A stretch of 64,000 nt of DNA from JBAXAM01 sp037142515 (GTDB taxonomy: Bacteria > Pseudomonadota > Gammaproteobacteria > UBA9339). The translations under genes and the position numbers were made by a program. Within the stretch, counting starts at the first letter, position 1. Each line of letters starts with the position of its first letter. Of the stretch, positions 52,968 to 60,900 are shown piece after piece. The stretch spans positions 1 through 64,000 of the forward strand of contig JBAXAM010000002.1 of assembly GCA_037142515.1 (NCBI GenBank), given 5' to 3'. The notes below the pieces were generated by a model. The model did no database searches and had not been told where the DNA came from. It saw nothing but the letters and a program-made list of their open reading frames with translations.

Positions 52968-54510
52968 GCTTCACCATCGGCTCCCCAATCATTTCCTTTG
53001 GTTTTTCAAGTCCCATTAGGTATAACAATGTTGGAGCAACATCAATCAACTTACCTGTGTCTTTAGTAATAACTGCTGGGCGCCCTACATAAATAAATGG
53101 GACTAAATTAGTAGTATGAGCTGTAAATGGCTGTCCTGTTTCCAGATCAATCATTTTTTCAGCATTACCATGATCAGCAATTATCACTATTTCACCGCCA
53201 ACTTCTAAAAGAGCATCAACCACACGCCCGAGGCATACATCAACAGCTTCAATTGCCTTTACCGCAGCATCAAAAACACCGGTGTGTCCAACCATATCAG
53301 GATTAGCATAATTACAAATAATCAAGTCATACTTTTTCAAACGAATTGCTTCAAGTAATTTTTCTGTAACCTCAAATATACTCATTTCCGGCTTTAAATC
53401 ATAAGTCGCAACCTTTGGTGATTGCACCAAAATACGGTCTTCTTTATCGAAAGGCTGTTCACGACCCCCATTAACGAAGTAAGTAACGTGAGCATACTTT
53501 TCGGTTTCAGCAATTCTTAGTTGAGTACAACCATTTGCAGCTACAGTTTCGCCTAAAATATGGGTCAAATCATCGGTTGGGTAGGCTACTTGAGCTTTTA
53601 AGTCAGCTGCATATTCAGTCAAAGTCACATAATCAATAAGCTTGGGCGTAAACTCACGCTCGAAACCACTGAATTGTGGATCAGTAAAAGCATAACTCAA
53701 CTCGCGACCACGATCAGAGCGAAAATTCATAAAAATAATTGAATCGCCATCCTTTATGGTAATTGGCTTCTCATTTTCAGGGTGAATCGCGGTTGGTTTT
53801 ACGAATTCATCATTTTCTCCACGCACATAGGCAGATTTCAATGCAATCACCGCATCGGTGTAATGATAATCAGTTTTTCCCAAAGTAAATAAATCATAAG
53901 CAAGCTGCACACGTTCCCAACGCTTATCACGATCCATACCATAATAGCGCCCACCAACTGAAGCTATCTTGCCACAACCGAGGCTTTGCAGCTTGTTTAG
54001 CATCGATTGGATCGGTCCTAGAGCAGATTGAGGAGGTGTATCGCGACCATCAAGAAAAGCATGTACATAAATATTTTTCAGTCCACGTTTAACTGCCAAT
54101 TCAACCATGGTTTCGATATGCGTATTGCGACTATGTACACCGCCATTGGAAAGCAAACCAAAAACATGAAGAGCACTGCCTGCAGCGATAGTATCATCAA
54201 CTGTTTTGTTCAATACTGGATTTTTAAAGAACTCACCAGATTCAATTGCCAAATCAATTTTGGTTAGGTCTTGCAGTACATAACGCCCAGCACCAATATG
54301 CAAATGACCAACCTCAGAATTGCCCATCTGGCCACGCGGCAAACCTACATCTAGACCGGAAGCCGACATTAACGCGTGTGGATGCTTTTGCCACAACTGA
54401 TCAAAATTTGGTTTTTTCGCTGCGATAACAGCGTTGCCCTTAGTTTCTTCTGTATAACCCCAGCCATCAAGAATTAAAAGCATGATAGGACGATGTTCTA
54501 ATGTAGTCAT
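52957..54510 (-). CDS. gpmI: 2,3-bisphosphoglycerate-independent phosphoglycerate mutase
   Basis: A 517-residue dimanganese enzyme interconverting 3- and 2-phosphoglycerate. It opens RPIMLLILDGWGYTEETKGN with the first metal Asp. The phospho-Ser is in GQMGNSEVGHLHIGAGR, and further sites are NYANPDMVGHTG and IIADHGNAEKM. The longer frame from 54570 has no RBS, so ATG 54510 (after AGAGAAA) is used. It heads the gpmI-envC-ctpA-yheS operon. A minus-strand TATAAT is at 54554-54559. Confidence 0.96.
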   Translation of the reverse strand: MTTLEHRPIMLLILDGWGYTEETKGNAVIAAKKPNFDQLWQKHPHALMSASGLDVGLPRGQMGNSEVGHLHIGAGRYVLQDLTKIDLAIESGEFFKNPVLNKTVDDTIAAGSALHVFGLLSNGGVHSRNTHIETMVELAVKRGLKNIYVHAFLDGRDTPPQSALGPIQSMLNKLQSLGCGKIASVGGRYYGMDRDKRWERVQLAYDLFTLGKTDYHYTDAVIALKSAYVRGENDEFVKPTAIHPENEKPITIKDGDSIIFMNFRSDRGRELSYAFTDPQFSGFEREFTPKLIDYVTLTEYAADLKAQVAYPTDDLTHILGETVAANGCTQLRIAETEKYAHVTYFVNGGREQPFDKEDRILVQSPKVATYDLKPEMSIFEVTEKLLEAIRLKKYDLIICNYANPDMVGHTGVFDAAVKAIEAVDVCLGRVVDALLEVGGEIVIIADHGNAEKMIDLETGQPFTAHTTNLVPFIYVGRPAVITKDTGKLIDVAPTLLYLMGLEKPKEMIGEPMVKLGS

Positions 54511-54553
54511 ATTTTTCTCTGAGTAATTCTCCGATATAAACCATTGTAGCGGT

Positions 54554-54603
54554 ATTATAAATAATCTCAATAATTAGATTTCTTGATCAGCTTAATCTAT
54601 AAT
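54554..54603. promoter_or_regulatory. Divergent -10 elements for gpmI (minus) and the rhodanese-secB operon (plus)
   Basis: A perfect TATAAT on the minus strand (54554-54559) faces gpmI, and another on the plus strand (54598-54603) lies 27 bases before the rhodanese-like ATG. A weak TTAGAT -35 sits 18 bases before the plus-strand -10. No convincing -35 is seen for gpmI. Confidence 0.45.
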
Positions 54604-54630
54604 GCGCCAACAGATAAAAAGAGAAAATAT

Positions 54631-55056
54631 ATGAAACAGCTTCTATCATTTATACAAAACCATTGGCCGCTATGTACAGCAGCTGGTACAATATTGGCAT
54701 TATTAGTTTTTGAAGAATTCAAAAACAAAATAGGCGGAATACCAAGAACCTCAGCACAGGACGCAACTTTATTACTCAACCGTGAGCATGCTGTAACTAT
54801 TGACTTGCGCAATCAAAAAGCGTTTGCGAGCGGTCATATCCTCGACTCAATCAACATAGTACGTACTGATTTTGATGCTCATATAAAAAAAATCGAATCC
54901 CATAAAAGCCATATTCTAATCCTAGTAGATGACACTGATGCTAACGCCGCATCAATAGGCGCTAAACTGCAAAAAAACGGGTTTGCCAAGATATATATTC
55001 TGGCTGGAGGTCTACAGTCCTGGAAAGATGCAAATCTACCTTTAATAAAAAACTAA
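54631..55056 (+). CDS. Membrane-anchored rhodanese-like protein lacking the catalytic Cys (YibN-like)
   Basis: A 141-residue protein with an N-terminal membrane helix (about 11-27) and a rhodanese domain (AVTIDLRNQKAFASGHILDS, then GFAKIYILAGGLQSWKDANL). The active-site loop after strand ILILV reads DDTDANAAS, with no Cys, so sulfurtransferase activity is unlikely. Its place before secB matches E. coli yibN, though grxC is missing between them. ATG 54631 follows AGAGAAAA. Confidence 0.85.
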   Translation: MKQLLSFIQNHWPLCTAAGTILALLVFEEFKNKIGGIPRTSAQDATLLLNREHAVTIDLRNQKAFASGHILDSINIVRTDFDAHIKKIESHKSHILILVDDTDANAASIGAKLQKNGFAKIYILAGGLQSWKDANLPLIKN

Positions 55057-55071
55057 ACGAGAACCAACCAT

Positions 55072-55542
55072 ATGACAAAACATCTAAACCACAAAGAAAA
55101 CGCCACTCAGGCTGAACCACAACACGAATTTGGCATTCAACGTATCTATATCAAAGACCTCTCATACGAGGCACCAAGCACACCGGAAATATTTCAAACC
55201 GAATGGGCACCACAGGTTGATTTTAATTTACAGACTGACTCCAAAAAAATAACTGATGACGTCTATGAGGTGGTGCTGCAAGTTACAGTTACGGTTAAGT
55301 TGAAAGATATAACCGCGTTTTTGGTTGAAGTGAAACAAGCAGGCCTATTTACCGTAAAAGGCTTCACCAAAGAGCAGCTTGACCCAATGCTTGGTAGTTT
55401 CTGCCCTAATATTTTATTTCCTTATGCGCGCGAACTTATATCTGCAACGATCAGCCACGGCAGCTTCCCGCCATTATATTTAGCACCAATTAATTTTGAT
55501 GCTATGTATCAAGAGCAATTACAAAAACACCGTGAAAAATAA
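55072..55542 (+). CDS. secB: Protein-export chaperone SecB
   Basis: A 156-residue tetrameric chaperone that holds preproteins unfolded and delivers them to SecA. Segments FGIQRIYIKDLSYEAPSTPE, VYEVVLQVTVTVK, VKQAGLFTVKGF and CPNILFPYARELISATISHG with SFPPLYLAPINF match the family throughout. It follows the rhodanese-like gene by 15 bases. The next gene starts inside its last codons. Confidence 0.96.
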   Translation: MTKHLNHKENATQAEPQHEFGIQRIYIKDLSYEAPSTPEIFQTEWAPQVDFNLQTDSKKITDDVYEVVLQVTVTVKLKDITAFLVEVKQAGLFTVKGFTKEQLDPMLGSFCPNILFPYARELISATISHGSFPPLYLAPINFDAMYQEQLQKHREK

Positions 55543-56140
55543 GTTTCTTATAGCTGTTGCTTTATTGATTCCATCTAGCATCACTTTAGCACTATGCCCG
55601 CAGTTTAATAGCGTCGCGCTACAATTTGCGCTAGCACAAAGCAATATGCAATCTCCGTTTAGTCTTGAACAACTACAAAACACTCTTGGTCAAAACAAAC
55701 CAGAATCTACTGATGTAATAGCAACCTATACTTGGACCTATAAAAATCGCATATTACTTGTTAGTACCAACAATAGTGATCTTACAAAAAAAATGCTTAC
55801 AGGTAATGATGATGGGAGTATAACTTCAAGGCAGATGGAACAAGCTTACGAAAAATTAAAAACTGCGACCTCGATCTGGACTATTAAGGAAATAGAACGC
55901 CAGCTTGGCCCCGGACGCACTACTCGCACCAAACTACAAAACTATAGCTGGCATTGCGGCATTGGATCATTGGAAATTACAACTGATCAAGATAATAATA
56001 TCACTGCGGCAACTATCAGCTATAAAACTTCTCAAAATAAAGACATTATCGAGACTCAATTGGGTTTCAATCACCCAGCATGGGATATAGCCACCGACTC
56101 ATTCGGTGGGTTTTATCGAGCATGGAAGCGTTCGTTTTAG
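55532..56140 (+). CDS. Secreted protein with two BamE-like segments, function unknown
   Basis: This 202-residue frame probably starts at GTG 55532, overlapping the end of secB, because a signal peptide begins there (VKNKFLIAVALLIPSSITLA). I do not recognise a named family. Two segments follow a SmpA/BamE-like pattern: FSLEQLQNTLGQ with TYTWTYKNRILLVST, and WTIKEIERQLGPGRT with YSWHCGIGSLEITTDQ. This suggests a tandem BamE-type fold (inference). A lipobox is not convincing at Cys22. E. coli has gpsA at this place, so the gene is lineage-specific. Confidence 0.7.
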   Translation: MKNKFLIAVALLIPSSITLALCPQFNSVALQFALAQSNMQSPFSLEQLQNTLGQNKPESTDVIATYTWTYKNRILLVSTNNSDLTKKMLTGNDDGSITSRQMEQAYEKLKTATSIWTIKEIERQLGPGRTTRTKLQNYSWHCGIGSLEITTDQDNNITAATISYKTSQNKDIIETQLGFNHPAWDIATDSFGGFYRAWKRSF

Positions 56141-56146
56141 GACCCG

Positions 56147-56893
56147 CTAATCTACTTTTCCAACTGTTGCCAAATAAACAGCAAACTCATCTTTACCATT
56201 TACCCCAATGATTTTATCAACAGCATTTTGCTCATACGCAGCAATTGCACAAGTTCCGGCATGAATCGCCTCAACCGCCAAATAAAGATTTTGACAAACA
56301 TGCCCAGCATCAAGCGCAATAAATTTATAGGCATAAGGACCACAGCGCCATTCGCTACGATAAGGAACGGCAGTCCAAATGAATACTACTGCGGCACCAT
56401 GCACTTGTGGCTGGTTAATTTCAAAACAACTGGTACAGATTTTATCTGCTATACCACTTTGGTCAGAAACCAAACATAGTTTGTGATCAAGAGGTATATA
56501 GCGATAAATCCCCGGCTTTAAGTCTTTAACTCGACGAATTACCAAATAAGTTTCAAAGGGGTGGCATGCGCTCGCAGAAGGAGCTGCACGGTGAGCAAAA
56601 ATATCTTTATCGGTTATGCCTTGCGTAGACCACAATAAAAACGAAAGCTCCTTCAGGGTCAAAAAATCTTGCGTAAATCTGCGCCGGGAACGCCGATTTT
56701 TAATTGCATTTACTAATTTAATAGCAAAATCAAAATGCTCCGGAGCAACTAAGTCAATTAGTTTAGCTTCTGGCAAACAGGGCTTTTGTCCAGAAGGCAT
56801 TGGCACACCCTTATTGCTATCAGAAGGCCACTTACTCCACCCTTCTTCAAAATCACACTTCAAAATATCGCGACTAAAATTTTTGTACTTCAT
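56147..56893 (-). CDS. SagB-type nitroreductase-fold oxidoreductase
   Basis: A 248-residue FMN-type protein. FMN-binding RRSRRRF near residue 68 and the SagB/ThcOx-like AAPSASACHPFETYLVIRRV and PGIYRYIPLDHKL are clear, as is ALDAGHVCQNLYLAVEAI. In known systems SagB proteins oxidise azolines in ribosomal peptides, but many stand-alone members have no known role. No precursor peptide or cyclodehydratase is adjacent. It is convergent with the secB group and divergent from fba. Confidence 0.85.
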   Translation of the reverse strand: MKYKNFSRDILKCDFEEGWSKWPSDSNKGVPMPSGQKPCLPEAKLIDLVAPEHFDFAIKLVNAIKNRRSRRRFTQDFLTLKELSFLLWSTQGITDKDIFAHRAAPSASACHPFETYLVIRRVKDLKPGIYRYIPLDHKLCLVSDQSGIADKICTSCFEINQPQVHGAAVVFIWTAVPYRSEWRCGPYAYKFIALDAGHVCQNLYLAVEAIHAGTCAIAAYEQNAVDKIIGVNGKDEFAVYLATVGKVD

Positions 56894-56948
56894 ACTTCCT
56901 CCCTATAAGCATTCACACCAAATTATAACACAATTTTTTTCAAATGCT

Positions 56949-56978
56949 TTTACTTGATTATATCCTATGTGTTAGAAT
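56949..56978 (+). promoter_or_regulatory. Promoter of fba
   Basis: TGT directly before TAGAAT (56973-56978) forms an extended -10, with a TTTACT -35-like box at 56949-56954 (18-base spacer). It lies 31 bases before the fba ATG. Confidence 0.5.
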
Positions 56979-57009
56979 ATATTTATACTAACATTACAAG
57001 GAGTTTAAC

Positions 57010-57939
57010 ATGCCTCTAGTCTCTACCAGAGAAATGTTCAAAAAAGCTTATTCCGGCGGTTATGCGATAGGTGCGTTTAACGTCAATAATATGGAAATCA
57101 TTCAAGGCATAACTGAAGCAGCCAAAGAAGAAAAAGCACCACTGATTTTGCAGGTCTCTGCCGGCGCAAGAAAATATGCCAATCATACCTACCTAATGAA
57201 ATTGGTTGAAGCAGCGGTAATTGAAACTAATCTACCAATTTGCCTCCATTTGGATCACGGTGACTCATTCGAGCTTTGCAAGTCTTGTATCGACGGTGGT
57301 TTTACTTCCGTTATGATTGATGGCTCACATTTTCCTTTTGAGGACAATATAGAGCTAGCCCGCAAAGTTGTCGAGTATGCACATCCTCGCAATGTAACTG
57401 TTGAGGCTGAACTTGGAAAGCTGGCTGGTGTTGAAGACGAAGTTAAAGTCTCATCAGATGACGCCCTTTACACCGACCCATCCGAAGTCGAGGAATTTGT
57501 CACAAAAACAGGCGTTGACTCACTGGCAATTGCCATTGGCACCAGTCACGGTGCCTTTAAATTCAAGGGTACACCAAAACTACGCTTCGATATTTTAGAT
57601 GAAGTCAGTCGTAGATTACCAAACTTCCCGATTGTTCTTCATGGCGCATCATCAGTTATGCCAGAATATGTCGAAATGATAAATAAATTTGGCGGCAAAA
57701 TGCCTGGGGCACAAGGAGTTCCTGAAGACCTCCTGAGAAAAGCTGCCTCACTTGCCGTATGTAAAATCAATATTGATTCTGATTTACGCCTTGCTATGAC
57801 TGCCATGATCCGCAAAAGCTTTGCCGAAGATCCAACCAATTTTGATCCACGCAAATACTTAGCACCAGCGCGAGAAGCAATCAAACAAGTTGTGCGTCAC
57901 AAGATGGTTCACGTTTTAGGATGTAGCGGGAAGGCTTAA
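57010..57939 (+). CDS. fba: Class II fructose-1,6-bisphosphate aldolase
   Basis: A 309-residue zinc aldolase. Features: GYAIGAFNVNNMEIIQGI, zinc-site CLHLDHGD with the catalytic Asp, VMIDGSHFPFEDN, the Glu in EAELGKLAG, AIAIGTSHGAFKF, LHGASSV and CKINIDSDLR. The length and DEVKVSSDDALYTDP insert fit the class IIB (GatY/Fba-like) group. AAGGAG precedes the ATG. It serves glycolysis and gluconeogenesis with eno and gpmI elsewhere in the window. Confidence 0.95.
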   Translation: MPLVSTREMFKKAYSGGYAIGAFNVNNMEIIQGITEAAKEEKAPLILQVSAGARKYANHTYLMKLVEAAVIETNLPICLHLDHGDSFELCKSCIDGGFTSVMIDGSHFPFEDNIELARKVVEYAHPRNVTVEAELGKLAGVEDEVKVSSDDALYTDPSEVEEFVTKTGVDSLAIAIGTSHGAFKFKGTPKLRFDILDEVSRRLPNFPIVLHGASSVMPEYVEMINKFGGKMPGAQGVPEDLLRKAASLAVCKINIDSDLRLAMTAMIRKSFAEDPTNFDPRKYLAPAREAIKQVVRHKMVHVLGCSGKA

Positions 57940-57979
57940 ATTTAGTATTTTTTATTGAAGTACAATAGGAGAAAATTTT

Positions 57980-60900
57980 ATGGACTATTTGGCTATAGGT
58001 GAAATAGTTGTAAACGCGGCGTTGTGGACACCAGGAGTCGGCAAGGTTGCTGCCCGCGCTATCGACTGGATGAAGGAAGGTTATAACGACATCATTCAAC
58101 CCATGACCGATAGAAGAAACGGATTGCGCGCACAAAAAATAAATGTCAAAAGGATAAGCCCAGAAAAAGGCCATGAAGACGAGGCTAGATTTCAATTTGA
58201 TAATGTACAAATAATCAAAGATGATGACATAAAAGAAGAAGTAGAAGCCATAAAAAAGGAAATATCTGAAGAAGAAAAATCAGAAGAAAAACTATTAGAA
58301 GAACTCGCGCAAAAAAACACGTCTAAAGAAGACACTGAAAAACAGCTTGCTGAGTTTAGAAAAAATAGGCCTCAGAGAGTTCAGATAGACCCGCAACAAT
58401 ATACAGTTACTCTTGACGTCCCTAAAGGCAGCACTTTTATGGGACAAATTGATTTTGGTGACTGGGAGAAGCTAGAAAGCAAAGGATTTAAAGTTAAAAT
58501 TGTTGAGAAAGGAACGAATAAAGAAGTAGGTCAAGCCAAACGTAACCAAGTTTTAGATACTCTAAAAAAAGTACCATTAACGCTTGGGCAAAACTCTACC
58601 TCACTTAATCCTGATCAAAAAGTTGGCGCTGCAACTGAAGAAGCTTGGAATACGGGATGGAGAATTATAGACAACCCTGCAAACTACATCGCAACCCTTA
58701 GAGATAAAAAATTAAGATCCGCCGATGTTGATCCTTCAGGAGGTCAAATTAAACATCTAAGCGATGACCCTTTTATCGATGGTTTCGCCAATTTCGTTAC
58801 CCAAGTCCCTAAAGAAGAAGGCAATACCGCTGTAAACCGTTATTTTGGTACAATGGAACGAAGGATAGATAATGCTTTAATTCTTACTCAAGCAAGTAAA
58901 CAAAGATTCGAAAAAAAGCTTGCGGATGCAAAAGAGGCCAAAAAAGGCTTTTTCAAAAAAATGCTACTTTGGGGCGCAGCAATTGTAGCTGTTGCTGTTG
59001 TAGCAGTTGCAGTGATTGCCGTCACAACGATGGTTGCTCCAACTCTAGGCGGCATCCTAATCGCTGCTGCTGGAAAAGCAGTGTATTCTATAGCAAAATC
59101 ACCATCGAATTTTTTGAAATTTCTGGGTGTTATCGGAATAGGCCTTGGCTTGGCAAAAGTTAACATGGAGCGCCAAACTGAGAACATAAAAATAGCAGAG
59201 CAACAAATCAAAAAAGCCCAGGAAGGAGAAAAAGCTCTAACCGAACTGAAAGACGCAATAAAAACAAAAGGACCAGAAATAGAAAATGTTTTAAAAGAAA
59301 TGCAAACCCTGGAAGATAGACCAAGCAATAAAAAAGGAGAATCTGTAGAGTTAAATTTTGATAATAAGGACATTGGTGCTTTAGGAGTAAGTATCATCTG
59401 TAAATCTCTTGAAAAAACCGCATTGCAACAATGTAGTCATGTTTTAATGTTAAATGCAGATGTTCCAATTCCAGGTGATATTCCACCAGACACCATTGTA
59501 ATGCAGAGGAACCAGGGTGGTGATTTAACAGTTCACTGGGGTAGAGGAAAAAGCAGTACTTTCAAGGGTAAAGATGCTGAAGAGTTAAGCGCGCTAATAG
59601 AAAAAACAGGCAAAGATCCGAAAGTTCAAGGAGTTTTATTTGAAAGCGCAGATCAAGGTTTGATTGATTTAATCAAATCAAAATGTAGTACCGACCTGCA
59701 ACCAAACTGGAAAGACATTAAACTATCGCTACAAAACTGCAGCGTCACCGCTGTAGATGTAAATAAATTGGCTAATACGTTAAGCGAGCCTTCATCCAAT
59801 GCACTCCAAGTGCGAGAAATTAATTTAACAGGAAATAATATAGGACCAAGGGGAGTAAACATTATTTCTGAAGTTTTGAGTAAAAATTTTACGCTCACAA
59901 AGGTACAGTATGACCCCACATATGTAGATGGTGGAGAGACGAAACCCATAACAGCTAAAACGACTCAAGACAATATTGACAGACAGTTGCTGATAAATGG
60001 TTATTTGCAAGGCGAGAAATTCACTGAAAATAGATTTTTTAAAAGCGAGCCGGAAATAGCTGCTGCTGCAATAAAAAAAGTGGCGGACAATACTGACACA
60101 ACATCATTGCCATTAACAATTCGCAAAGACTTGTCCAAAGACGTAACTAACGCAATAGAACAAAACAAATGTTTTGTAAAATTGAATCAATCTTTAGCTA
60201 CGCCAAAACCAGATCAAGAACTAGTTGCGCGCTCCTTCATAGATACTTTTAAAATCGATCCATCGCGATGCCTAACTTTTGCAGTAACTAATAATATAAC
60301 AGATAAAACTAGAAGTGCTTTTATGGAAAAGCCTCTAATGTTAAAAGAGTTGCCCTTAGAGCAGCGTGAGCAATTACTTAAAAGTCTTTATCAAAAGGCA
60401 CCCGCCACTCTAGAAGGGGCGGAATTAGTTGCAAGTATTATAGAAAAACTTCCTATGGATAATGAGCCGCTCAGAGCTAAAACTGAAAGTATTCTAAAAA
60501 CAATTTTAAAGAATGGAACACTAACAAGAGAAGCTTTAGAAAAAGAGAGGAAAAGCGCAAAGAGCAATCCTGCTTTATTTGACCTGCTGGACCGTTCATT
60601 ACAAACAACAGAACAAGCAAACCTAGCAAGTCAGTTTGAATGTTTGAGATCGAAAAACACAGAAGATTTTGTCAAACTACAAAAAAATCTAGACGAAAAT
60701 TACGATATAAGGGGTGACTTCGGCTTCTCCAGCAATATGAGCGGAGACGTTAAAAAATACGTTGAAGGTATTCTTATTAGAAACAACCTAAATCATGCTA
60801 TTAACCATGATGCTGTTAATAAATTAGCAACGTTTATGCAAATTTGCAAAGGTATTCCTTCTGAGCAAATCCAAGATTATATACAAAAGGTAAGCGCCAT

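Noticed and set aside
58888..59397. Minus-strand 169-codon ORF inside the giant protein gene
   Set aside because: It is the antisense of the Ala/Val-rich membrane stretch, giving a composition-biased frame with no independent evidence.
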